Of a stretch of DNA of 22,437 nt, positions 8,523-13,549 are shown piece by piece. The notes under the pieces were generated by a model, which saw only the letters and a list, made by a program, of their open reading frames with translations, did no database searches and was not told the DNA's origin. The stretch is from a virus, in IMG/VR virus record IMGVR_UViG_3300009481_000119, positions 1-22,437 of that record; one strand, given 5' to 3'. Numbering within the stretch: position 1 is the stretch's first letter; each line of letters begins with the position of its first letter. Position numbers and translations under genes: made by a program.

Positions 8523-8877
8523 TTGCAATTCTTCCTAACTGTTCTTCAATTAAACTTTCTTGTTCTTTGTTATTAGTAACATTCTTAATTGAATAATAAG
8601 TCGATTGTTTAACAGGCATATCAACTTTCTTTTTAACAAAGAAATCTCTAACTTGTTGCATGTCTGTTAAAGTTCTAGTGTGTTCACTAACTGAAAAAAC
8701 ATTATTGTTATGATTGAAAATATAATTTTCTTTTTCAGTTAGGCCTTTATTTTCGATAAGTTCGTAAACTTGTTTTTGTAATTGTTTACATTTTTTATCT
8801 GCTTGGTTTTTAATATCTTGAAACATACGATACTCAATGAGTAACTTAATTTCAAAGTTAGTTAGTTTTTTAGCCAT
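8515..8877 (-). CDS. Hypothetical helical protein, 120 residues
   Basis: Not recognised. The N-terminal 45 residues form a charged, coiled-coil-like helix (IEYRMFQDIKNQADKKCKQLQ). A beta-hairpin-like stretch (FNHNNNVFSVSEHTRTLTD) and a second helix follow. This order recalls the rightward 195-residue protein at 15236, but no firm relation can be claimed. The ATG has a good AAAGGAG Shine-Dalgarno. It is preceded by a promoter/operator-like site (8933-8960) and repeat unit U1, so it appears independently controlled. Confidence 0.7.
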   Translation of the reverse strand: MAKKLTNFEIKLLIEYRMFQDIKNQADKKCKQLQKQVYELIENKGLTEKENYIFNHNNNVFSVSEHTRTLTDMQQVRDFFVKKKVDMPVKQSTYYSIKNVTNNKEQESLIEEQLGRIANA

Positions 8878-8932
8878 TGATAACTCCTTTAGTTTTTCAT
8901 TTAAGGCTACATTACTAATTAATGCATTTACT

Positions 8933-8960
8933 AATTTACTTATAAAAAGTTATAATTCAA
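8933..8960 (-). promoter_or_regulatory. Promoter with TTATAA-N4-TTATAA operator (copy 1)
   Basis: Minus strand: -35-like TTGAAT (8960-8955), then operator TTATAACTTTTTATAA (8955-8940), then a weak -10 TAAATT (8938-8933) at 16-base spacing. The upstream flank GATCATTTTTTT is shared with copy 2. It lies 56 bases before the ATG at 8877. Confidence 0.5.
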
Positions 8961-9094
8961 GAAAATAATGAAAAAAAATGATCTCATAATTGATCGAGAA
9001 TGAGGTTATAGCAACCTTGCCTTATGATTGTACCTCGGAAATTTTTTACTTTTCCCCATTTTCCACGCAACTCGGAAGGGCAACGCTATCCTAA

Positions 9095-9140
9095 ATCTAT
9101 ATTAAAAAAACTTTTTCGGCGAGCTTTTAACGTATTTTTG
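9095..9140 (-). repeat. 46-bp bipartite repeat, unit U1
   Basis: Plus-strand reading: ATCTA, 17 variable bases (A/T-rich here), CGGCGAGCTTTTAA and CGTATTTTTG. It abuts the hairpin at 9140-9164, just downstream of the stop of the gene at 9174-9536. It occupies part of the 8878-9173 spacer, which otherwise contains only promoter copy 1 and no convincing gene. Confidence 0.75.
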
Positions 9141-9164
9141 GTGGGCGAGAGTACATCGCCCACC
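9140..9164. other. Perfect 9-bp hairpin downstream of a minus-strand gene
   Basis: GGTGGGCGA and TCGCCCACC flank a seven-base loop. On the minus strand it lies nine bases after the stop codon (9174) and is followed by AAAAATACG, the start of repeat U1, not by T residues. It is therefore not a standard intrinsic terminator; it may be an mRNA 3'-end structure. Confidence 0.6.
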
Positions 9165-9173
9165 TTACAAAGA

Positions 9174-9536
9174 TTAGTTCAATGTTTCACGAGACTTTTC
9201 GAATTCGGCTTTCATCTTATTAACCTCTTCTTCACTCATCGGTTTTAGTTGAACAGGCTCACAGCCCAAAGCCGATGTAACTGCATTGACACCGACCTCC
9301 AACAACTCTTTAAATGACAAAGTTGGTTTATCACAATCTACCTCATTGTTTTTAATCTCCGAGATAAATGCATGGATTAAAGCCAATCGAAAATTCCGAT
9401 CGGACATGTATGGCTCTAATTCAGGGTGTTCTTTTTTTAGAACATCTTCCCTAAAAGAGTCCAAAGATTTACCAATACCTTTCGCAATAAGCAAAGTAAT
9501 CTTGGTTAAATCGCTTCGTTCTTTTTCGTTTAACAT
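9174..9536 (-). CDS. Hypothetical helical protein, 120 residues
   Basis: Not recognised. It is largely helical and acidic (LNEKERSDLTKITLLIAKGIGKSL at the N-terminus in two segments; MSEEEVNKMKAEFEK at the C-terminus). I chose the ATG at 9536 because AAAGGAG precedes it; in-frame codons extend 36 bases further upstream but without a Shine-Dalgarno. Promoter copy 2 lies 35 bases upstream, and a TGTTATAACA palindrome (9555-9564) sits in the leader. The gene therefore seems to be its own transcription unit. Confidence 0.7.
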   Translation of the reverse strand: MLNEKERSDLTKITLLIAKGIGKSLDSFREDVLKKEHPELEPYMSDRNFRLALIHAFISEIKNNEVDCDKPTLSFKELLEVGVNAVTSALGCEPVQLKPMSEEEVNKMKAEFEKSRETLN

Positions 9537-9570
9537 ATGTACTCCTTTGTTTAATGTTATAACAGAGACC

Positions 9571-9598
9571 ACAATACCTATAATAAGTTATAACTCAA
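9571..9598 (-). promoter_or_regulatory. Promoter with TTATAA-N4-TTATAA operator (copy 2)
   Basis: Minus strand: TTGAGT (9598-9593), operator TTATAACTTATTATAG (9593-9578), weak -10 TATTGT (9576-9571) with 16-base spacing. The GATCATTTTTTT flank is shared with copy 1. The TGA stop of the small membrane-protein ORF lies inside the -35. Confidence 0.5.
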
Positions 9599-9708
9599 GA
9601 AAAAAATGATCTAATCCAAAAAAAAGTGGCGAATAAGATGGCAAACAATAATGCAATGAATGGGTTGCGACCAACCAAGACCAGAGTAAAGAATGTCACA
9701 CAAAACAT
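9595..9708 (-). CDS. Small hydrophobic membrane protein (37 residues)
   Basis: The reading frame encodes MFCVTFFTLVLVG, then a polar RNP turn, then FIALLFAILFATFFWI and RSFFS, i.e. one long or two short membrane helices. A GTG six bases upstream (9714) is an alternative start; GGAG lies 8 bases before that GTG. Repeat unit U2 ends 38 bases upstream of the ATG. The strongly hydrophobic composition is unlike the shadow frames here. No homologue is recalled, so function is unknown. Confidence 0.5.
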   Translation of the reverse strand: MFCVTFFTLVLVGRNPFIALLFAILFATFFWIRSFFS

Positions 9709-9745
9709 CAACACGCAGACAACTCCAGAGGGGGACTGGCACTAA

Positions 9746-9791
9746 ATCTAATGGGATCCTGTGCTTTCGGCGAGCTTCTGCCGTATTTTTG
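9746..9791 (-). repeat. 46-bp bipartite repeat, unit U2
   Basis: Plus-strand reading: ATCTA, 17 variable bases, CGGCGAGCTTCTG, C, CGTATTTTTG. This is the best-formed copy. CGGC and GCCG inside it could also pair as a short stem before the T-run. It is flanked by GACTGG and a GTCCCC/GGGGAC-type inverted pair. Confidence 0.8.
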
Positions 9792-9826
9792 TCCCCACGA
9801 CAGTCCCTGGCTGCCTTGTGCAAGAG

Positions 9827-9872
9827 ATCTATAGCAGCGCAGCGCGCGCGGCGAGCTTCTGTCATATTTTTG
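9827..9872 (-). repeat. 46-bp bipartite repeat, unit U3
   Basis: Plus-strand reading: ATCTA, 17 variable bases (alternating GC here, AGCGCGCG), CGGCGAGCTTCTG, T, CATATTTTTG. It begins three bases beyond the TGA of the 105-residue gene and lies 81 bases from U2 in the same orientation. A GCTGCC box lies 17 bases before ATCTA. Confidence 0.8.
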
Positions 9873-9874
9873 CC

Positions 9875-10192
9875 TCATCCTGCTACCTCAATCATCTCCG
9901 CCATTCTCTGCCAAGCGTGTTCATCCTTGTTCACCATTACATTAGCGCCATCTCCCCAATCCAGAAACCAGTATTCTAAACGGTGAATGCTTTTGTCCAG
10001 GTTAACATACGCGCGCAGCTCATCGCTGGGCCCGCCCCAAGAGAATTGCCACCTGTAATAACCTTCCAATTGGTCGTCCCAGGTCCCCGGTTCAACATAA
10101 TTAAAACCCAAGTAATCAAACTCAGGGTCTTTCAGGTCCTTCTGGCGACCCTTCCACCTTTCTTCTACTACGTCTTTACATTTTTCGTTCAT
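9875..10192 (-). CDS. Hypothetical protein, 105 residues, Trp/Tyr-rich
   Basis: I place the start at the ATG at 10192 because AGGAGG precedes it at ideal spacing; the frame is open further upstream but only through promoter and repeat DNA. The protein has a charged N-terminus (MNEKCKDVVEERWKGRQKDL), then a beta-rich core with YYRWQFSWGGPSDELRAYV and LEYWFLDWGDGA, then a short helix. I recall similar 'SWGGPSDE ... YWFLDW' small proteins in phages and plasmids without known function. It has its own promoter/operator (10256-10284) and is followed by repeats U3 and U2. Confidence 0.75.
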   Translation of the reverse strand: MNEKCKDVVEERWKGRQKDLKDPEFDYLGFNYVEPGTWDDQLEGYYRWQFSWGGPSDELRAYVNLDKSIHRLEYWFLDWGDGANVMVNKDEHAWQRMAEMIEVAG

Positions 10193-10255
10193 GACTCCTC
10201 CTGTGGGCCGGCGTCCTAGGAACTTCCAAACGGATTCGGTACCGACCCTGCTTAA

Positions 10256-10284
10256 TATATAGTTATAACTAGTTATAATGTCAA
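10256..10284 (-). promoter_or_regulatory. Strong sigma70 promoter with palindromic operator (copy 3)
   Basis: Minus strand: consensus -35 TTGACA (10284-10279), exact 17-base spacer, -10 TATATA (10261-10256). The spacer is almost entirely the perfect 16-bp palindrome TTATAACTAGTTATAA (10278-10263). A repressor bound there would block RNA polymerase. It drives the 105-residue gene, 64 bases downstream. Confidence 0.75.
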
Positions 10285-10339
10285 GTCTTTCTAAAAATTT
10301 ATCAGAGGGAACTGGCGTGGTGTGCCTGGTGCACATGTA

Positions 10340-10385
10340 ATCTAATGAGAGCTTCTGTTTTCGGCGAGCTGCAAGCGTATTTTTG
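10340..10385 (-). repeat. 46-bp bipartite repeat, unit U4
   Basis: Plus-strand reading: ATCTA, 17 variable bases that include GAGAGCTTCTG (a partial second copy of the right box), CGGCGAGCTGCAAG, CGTATTTTTG. It lies upstream of promoter copy 3. Confidence 0.75.
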
Positions 10386-10507
10386 AGCTGCAGCAGAGCT
10401 GCCTGGGAACGTCAGGTGAAGGATCTTCAGTTTTTACCTGTTTTCCGCCTAAAAATGTAAAGAAACTCTGGTTCCGTGACTGGTGTGGAGCTGCCAGGAA
10501 GGTGAAG

Positions 10508-10553
10508 ATCTATAATAGTGGCGTAGAAACGGCGTATTTCTGCGGTATTTTCG
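10508..10553 (-). repeat. 46-bp bipartite repeat, unit U5
   Basis: Plus-strand reading: ATCTA, 17 variable bases, CGGCGTATTTCTG, C, GGTATTTTCG. The right box is more diverged, but length and spacing are exact. GCTGCCAGGAAG lies 18 bases before ATCTA. Confidence 0.65.
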
Positions 10554-10597
10554 GCACACGGGGACGGGAGAAGGTGCTGCCTGGGACGCTGCGCCGG

Positions 10598-10643
10598 ATC
10601 CTATAGTAATCTATTAGCTTGGCGAGGACTTGGCGTATTTTTC
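10598..10643 (-). repeat. 46-bp bipartite repeat, unit U6 (overlaps nuclease gene end)
   Basis: Plus-strand reading: ATCCT in place of ATCTA, 17 bases, TGGCGAGGACTTGG, CGTATTTTTC. It covers the last 14 codons and the stop of the nuclease gene at 10601, so that protein's C-terminal tail is encoded by repeat DNA. GCTGCCTGGGA lies 22 bases before it. Confidence 0.65.
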
Positions 10644-11038
10644 ACGTATTTTACAAACTCAATCAGTTGGTTTTCGTTCCATGGTTCGTCAATAATCATG
10701 TCGGGTTCGAGTTTCGCACCTAATTTAGCCAGCTCCGAGCCCCTTTGTCCTGTATATATTCGCGCGCCCCTCTGTAAGAGGGCCTTAACGCAGATGAAAG
10801 ACATACCACCATTCTTGTAGTAGTGATAATGCCATGCAATTTGCTTAGATGTGATCGCAACTTTGTTATGTTTTGTTAACTTTAATTCAAGCCAAAAGGT
10901 ATAGCCAAGTAGATCTTTTGGATCTGCAAAAAACCCATGTAAATCAGGAATTCCTGGAGATGTTTTAGACTCTACTCGAGACCACTTAACAATGTTACTG
11001 TTTTTTAAAATTCTTTGACTTAGATTTCTTTCTCTCAT
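10601..11038 (-). CDS. PD-(D/E)XK nuclease (VRR-NUC / resolvase-like)
   Basis: 145 residues. The nuclease signature is clear: E23 (RVESKT), D32 in GIPDLHGF, E51-x-K53 in WLELKLT, followed by Q66 in SKQIAWH, the order expected for VRR-NUC and Holliday-resolvase-like PD-(D/E)XK folds. The likely role is cutting branched or structured DNA during recombination, or processing packaging intermediates. The start lies 44 bases inside the terminase small subunit gene in another frame, so the two are coupled. The tail (VKNTPSPRQANRLL) is encoded by repeat unit U6 and is probably an add-on outside the fold. Confidence 0.8.
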   Translation of the reverse strand: MRERNLSQRILKNSNIVKWSRVESKTSPGIPDLHGFFADPKDLLGYTFWLELKLTKHNKVAITSKQIAWHYHYYKNGGMSFICVKALLQRGARIYTGQRGSELAKLGAKLEPDMIIDEPWNENQLIEFVKYVKNTPSPRQANRLL

Positions 11039-11510
11039 TCTTTTCTTTTACTTCAAAAGCAACTGAATCAACTACTTTTGGAAAACGTTTTTTAAGTTCT
11101 TCAAGTCTTCTTTCAACTTCTTGTTTAGGCATGTTATCAATTGATCCTGTCAAAATTTCTTTTCTGTCAACATACAAACCTGCTGCCTTTCCACGTGAAA
11201 TTTCTGCACTAACAGCTGCAGTGTAATTACCTTTTTCTTCTGCAGATAAAGAGAGCTCTTTTAATCTTCTCATGTGTCGATTGTAATTTACGTGATATTT
11301 TTTATGTTGTTCATTGCGTAACATTAAAATGTAATCATACACCTTTGGATACTTTTCTCTGTTTTGTAATTGACTGGCAATCTGCCTTGCTGACTTTTCA
11401 GAGTAACCAGCTTCAATAGCGCACTCCGTTGCTGTCCACTCACCATCGTGTAATATCAACAATTCACAAAATTTTCTTTGTTGTGGCGTAATATCTATTA
11501 GTTCAGTCAT
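10995..11510 (-). CDS. terS: Terminase small subunit (TerS)
   Basis: 171 residues. The N-terminal 50 residues have the small-terminase helix-turn-helix pattern: TPQQRKFCELLI, ATECAIEAGYSEKSARQIASQL. The middle is helical and could oligomerise. The C-terminus is very basic (KEKNERKKSKSKNFKKQ). TerS recognises the packaging site and loads TerL. The gene is separated from terL by about 3 kb of accessory genes, whereas the two are usually adjacent. Immediately upstream lies the GTTACCTG iteron array, a candidate binding site. Confidence 0.8.
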   Translation of the reverse strand: MTELIDITPQQRKFCELLILHDGEWTATECAIEAGYSEKSARQIASQLQNREKYPKVYDYILMLRNEQHKKYHVNYNRHMRRLKELSLSAEEKGNYTAAVSAEISRGKAAGLYVDRKEILTGSIDNMPKQEVERRLEELKKRFPKVVDSVAFEVKEKNERKKSKSKNFKKQ

Positions 11511-11574
11511 TATAAGAGCAATTTTTCAAATTTATAATTAATAGCAAAAAACTTCCGCGCGCGATACTAGAAGT

Positions 11575-11675
11575 GTTACCTGTTACCTGAAACAAAAGAG
11601 GATAGGTAACAGTTGAGGTAACAGTTTTTTCCTTGTTTTCTGCATGTTTCATAAGAATGTTACCTGTGTTACCTG
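11575..11675. repeat. Six-copy GTTACCTG iteron array
   Basis: In the 221-base gap between terS and the next gene there are six copies: GTTACCTG at 11575-11582, 11582-11589, 11659-11666 and 11668-11675 on the plus strand, and the inverse AGGTAACAG at 11604-11612 and 11616-11624. The order is two forward, two inverted, two forward. The rest of the gap is AT-rich with no gene seen. Such arrays serve as replication origins, packaging sites or operators; which one is not determinable here. Confidence 0.75.
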
Positions 11676-11731
11676 AGATTCTGACAAAAATTTTAAAAAA
11701 ATTATTTTCAAAATATTTACTTATATAGGGA

Positions 11732-11944
11732 TTAAAAGAATTTTGGATCAGATTCTAATTTTGTTGTCGATAAAATCTTATCCAAAGCCTTGATTCCCTG
11801 CTGTAATACATAATCCCATTCACTTTCTTTATATGTTCTGTCGAAGTCTTCATTTGCAAACCTCACATGTATAGATCCACAGTCTGGACACTTACGCGTG
11901 CTTTTGACTGGACTTTCCGGTAAATGTAATAACGTTGTTACCAT
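11732..11944 (-). CDS. Small CxxC (zinc-ribbon-like) protein
   Basis: 70 residues. It has a single zinc knuckle CPDCG at about residues 19-23 within RKCPDCGSIHVRF, which looks like half of a zinc ribbon; a partner pair of cysteines is absent, so metal binding may need dimerisation. The C-terminal half is helical. The start overlaps the upstream gene by 53 bases, with AAGGA seven bases before the ATG. Unknown function. Confidence 0.6.
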   Translation of the reverse strand: MVTTLLHLPESPVKSTRKCPDCGSIHVRFANEDFDRTYKESEWDYVLQQGIKALDKILSTTKLESDPKFF

Positions 11945-12116
11945 GCCGTTCCTTCATCTTTCTGTTAATGTGTTCTGCTGCAGCTTCTTGATCTGTGAAT
12001 TTAAATTCACTCAATAGGAGGGAACACCTGGAGGAAAAATCATTAGGTGTTAAGCCCTCCAATAAAAAGTCAATCATACTATTTTGAGCATTTAAGATAA
12101 TATTCTTGCTTTTCAT
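11892..12116 (-). CDS. Hypothetical helical protein, 74 residues
   Basis: Not recognised. It is mostly helical (MIDFLLEGL, DQEAAAEHINRKMKERHG), with single Cys and several Ser. The start ATG has GGAGG somewhat far upstream (11 bases). It overlaps the next gene by 53 bases out of frame. A weak promoter-like site lies at 12163-12191, and a tiny eight-codon ORF (MDDPQWRL) just upstream in the leader could act as a leader peptide, which is speculative. Confidence 0.6.
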   Translation of the reverse strand: MKSKNIILNAQNSMIDFLLEGLTPNDFSSRCSLLLSEFKFTDQEAAAEHINRKMKERHGNNVITFTGKSSQKHA

Positions 12117-12162
12117 AACTGTTTACAGCCTCCATTGCGGATCGTCCATTAACAGCCCTAAT

Positions 12163-12191
12163 TGTATACCCCAAATAATGCAAGTACACAA
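12163..12191 (-). promoter_or_regulatory. Weak promoter-like site
   Basis: Minus strand: TTGTGT (12191-12186), 17-base spacer, TATACA (12168-12163). Only TTG of the -35 matches well. The context (140-base gap before the 74-residue gene) makes it plausible, but the match is weak. Confidence 0.3.
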
Positions 12192-12203
12192 CTAATTATA
12201 GGT

Positions 12204-12237
12204 GAGGGCGATTGAAAAAGAATAAAACTTCGCCCTC
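12204..12237. other. 8-bp stem with 18-base loop
   Basis: GAGGGCGA and TCGCCCTC enclose an A-rich loop. It lies about 20 bases after the stop of the zinc-finger gene at 12257. Neither strand has a T-run after the stem, so it is not a typical terminator. The loop and right arm contain ATAAAACTTCGCC, also present in the primase leader hairpin at 16775. Confidence 0.45.
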
Positions 12238-12256
12238 GTGTAGATTATATCAGAGT

Positions 12257-12490
12257 TTAATTTGTTCCACCAGTAACTATGTGTGGTCCACGGGCCTCGA
12301 ATATATGGCCATTATCTGTTGATTTACACCTAGCGTACACGTACCCTTGATTGTTACATTGCTTACAATCCACGGGCAACGGATCGGCATTCAATGTTAC
12401 CACCACATAACCATTGCCCTTGCACTGCATACAAGTTTCTTCTTTTACATAAAATTCTTTATAAACATCTCTATTAGTTTCTTTTTCCAT
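12257..12490 (-). CDS. DnaJ-type zinc-finger small protein
   Basis: 77 residues. Two CxxC motifs, CMQCKGNGYV and CKQCNNQGYV, match one CxxCxGxG zinc module of the DnaJ cysteine-rich domain, though the second has Asn-Gln in place of the first Gly position. There is no J-domain. I chose the ATG at 12490, which overlaps the upstream TAA by one base (TAATG) as elsewhere in this operon; an ATG 12 bases upstream is an alternative. Such free-standing zinc modules are common in phages; the role is unknown. Confidence 0.7.
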   Translation of the reverse strand: MEKETNRDVYKEFYVKEETCMQCKGNGYVVVTLNADPLPVDCKQCNNQGYVYARCKSTDNGHIFEARGPHIVTGGTN

Positions 12491-12711
12491 TATCTCACCC
12501 ATGGTTTATAATCATATCTTCTGGCTAAAATGTTAGCTATTCTTGATTCTCTTATTCGCTCTTTCATCTGGTCAATGGTCCGCGGGTCGCGCATACAGAT
12601 TGGATGTAATCTTTCCCACTCTCTCACTAACCTCGTGCGGAGCGTCGCAGAGCGACTAGTATCTAATTTATCGCGCCTGACTTCATCTGATCCTGCTCCT
12701 TTTTGAACCAT
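12490..12711 (-). CDS. Basic hypothetical protein, 73 residues
   Basis: Not recognised. It is very Arg-rich (LRTRLVREWERLHP, MKERIRESRIANILARRY) and probably helical, so nucleic-acid binding is possible. It overlaps the preceding gene by 49 bases in another frame and the next by one. The long overlap and high Arg content deserve mild caution, but the coupling pattern fits the operon. Confidence 0.55.
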   Translation of the reverse strand: MVQKGAGSDEVRRDKLDTSRSATLRTRLVREWERLHPICMRDPRTIDQMKERIRESRIANILARRYDYKPWVR

Positions 12712-12908
12712 GCTTCCATCTCCTCTTTTGATTTTAATAGTTTAACGTACTCATCACCGTTTTCCGCGGTTACGATTTTGATCATACCGTCTTTTTGTGC
12801 ATGATCTAATGTAAAACGAAAATACTTTTCCATGTGATAAGCAAGGGCCTTACTGCCGTGCTTTTTTGTTAAGTAATCTAAAACTTTACTTTTTGTTTTT
12901 TCGTTCAT
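12663..12908 (-). CDS. Hypothetical protein, 81 residues
   Basis: Not recognised. Lys/Glu-rich, with a helical N-terminus (MNEKTKSKVLDYLTKKHG), a short beta segment (MIKIVTAENGDEYVKLL) and a helical tail (KEEMEAWFKKEQDQ). It overlaps its neighbours by 23 and 49 bases. Shine-Dalgarno is weak (GAAAAAG). Confidence 0.65.
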   Translation of the reverse strand: MNEKTKSKVLDYLTKKHGSKALAYHMEKYFRFTLDHAQKDGMIKIVTAENGDEYVKLLKSKEEMEAWFKKEQDQMKSGAIN

Positions 12909-13188
12909 CTTTTTCTGCTTTCTCTAACAATTGTTCTATCAAACCAGTAACTGACTGAAACCTTTTCTTTGCCAGTGTCTTCAATCGTGCACGAGTTTCA
13001 TGTCTCACTGCAACTGTCGTGAATGGGTTTTTTAATTCTTCTGCTTTCATTCTGTTTTTCCTTGCTTTCCAGTTTTTTAAATTTTCTTTCGCACTCTTGC
13101 CAATACCTAACTTAACAAGATGCGATGCTGCTTTTTCATCCATACCTTTCATTAACTGATTGTATGCTTCTATTTTCTTACGGGACAT
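12886..13188 (-). CDS. Ribbon-helix-helix candidate DNA-binding protein
   Basis: 100 residues. The N-terminal half is Lys-rich and helical. From about 56 the pattern is a short strand (TTVAVRHET), helix (RARLKTLAKK), turn and helix (SVTGLIEQLLEKAEKDE), which is the ribbon-helix-helix (Arc/CopG-type) DNA-binding fold. Members bind palindromes as dimers, making it a candidate for the TTATAACTNNTTATAA operators; that link is an inference. The ATG has AAAGGAG about ten bases upstream, and the start overlaps the preceding gene by 11 bases. Confidence 0.65.
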   Translation of the reverse strand: MSRKKIEAYNQLMKGMDEKAASHLVKLGIGKSAKENLKNWKARKNRMKAEELKNPFTTVAVRHETRARLKTLAKKRFQSVTGLIEQLLEKAEKDERKNKK

Positions 13189-13378
13189 ATTTGCTCAACT
13201 CCTTTAATTTATAATAATATATCCATCTCATCTCTACGTCTTCCGCCGTTATCATAGCATAAACTAAATTATCATGCCTTCTTTCAAATAGTTCTGGCGT
13301 CATTGGTAGTGGTCTATAATCAACAGTGTTACCTGCATGATCAGAATGAGTTTCTGTTTGCCAACCTATAACAACCAT
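13178..13378 (-). CDS. Hypothetical protein, 66 residues
   Basis: Not recognised. The N-terminus is His/Asp-rich (TETHSDHAGN) and is followed by PLPMTPELFERRHDNLVYAM and an aromatic helix (RWIYYYKLKEL). It overlaps the small membrane protein upstream by 13 bases, with a GAGGTGG Shine-Dalgarno. It contains one stray GTTACCTG (13328-13335) within coding sequence. Confidence 0.65.
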   Translation of the reverse strand: MVVIGWQTETHSDHAGNTVDYRPLPMTPELFERRHDNLVYAMITAEDVEMRWIYYYKLKELSKYVP

Positions 13379-13497
13379 TCAAAACCACCTCTCTCCCAAA
13401 CAATGAAAACACCAAATAAAATTGCTATCAATCCAACATGTCTGTAGAGGAGTAACCCCATCGCTATAATCGTGCCTAGTATTAAGTACATAGTCAT
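13366..13497 (-). CDS. Small membrane protein, 43 residues
   Basis: The ATG at 13497 has a perfect AAAGGAG Shine-Dalgarno at good spacing. The protein has two hydrophobic stretches, MYLILGTIIAMGLLLY and GLIAILFGVFIVW, split by RHV, then ERGGFEWLL. A hairpin of two membrane helices or a single long one is likely. Function is unknown; small membrane proteins of this kind often act in superinfection exclusion or host interference, but nothing here shows it. Confidence 0.65.
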   Translation of the reverse strand: MTMYLILGTIIAMGLLLYRHVGLIAILFGVFIVWERGGFEWLL

Positions 13498-13533
13498 GAT
13501 GACTCCTTTCTGAGGTAACCCCTCTATAAGTAC

Positions 13534-13549
13534 ATATAACTATTTATAA
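13534..13549. promoter_or_regulatory. TTATAACTNNTTATAA-type operator (15 of 16 matching)
   Basis: Plus strand ATATAACTATTTATAA, one base from the consensus of the three promoter copies. It overlaps the stop codon of the helicase gene and lies 37 bases before the small membrane protein ATG. No clear -35/-10 pair surrounds it. Confidence 0.45.

Larger units (their letters stand above)
10193..10600. other. GC-rich spacer with repeat units, no gene
   Basis: About 400 bases without a convincing gene on either strand. They contain promoter copy 3, repeat units U4, U5 and the left edge of U6, and several short boxes repeated in other spacers: GCTGCCTGGGA (twice), GCTGCCAGGAAG (shared with 8.22 kb) and GAGCTGC (several). 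A CAGGT/ACCTG pair at about 10413-10440 could form a hairpin. Composition is clearly more GC-rich than the flanking genes. Confidence 0.6.

Noticed and set aside
9611-9865. 84-residue minus-strand reading frame
   Set aside because: It runs through two repeat units and has atypical Cys/Arg-rich composition; the 37-residue hydrophobic frame at 9595-9708 is more protein-like.
9693-9986. Plus-strand reading frames across the repeat units
   Set aside because: Open only because of the GC-rich repeats; no Shine-Dalgarno, and they run antisense into the 105-residue gene.
11505-11545. TATAAT at the terS start as a promoter
   Set aside because: The hexamer overlaps the ATG, so transcription would start inside the gene, and there is no good -35.
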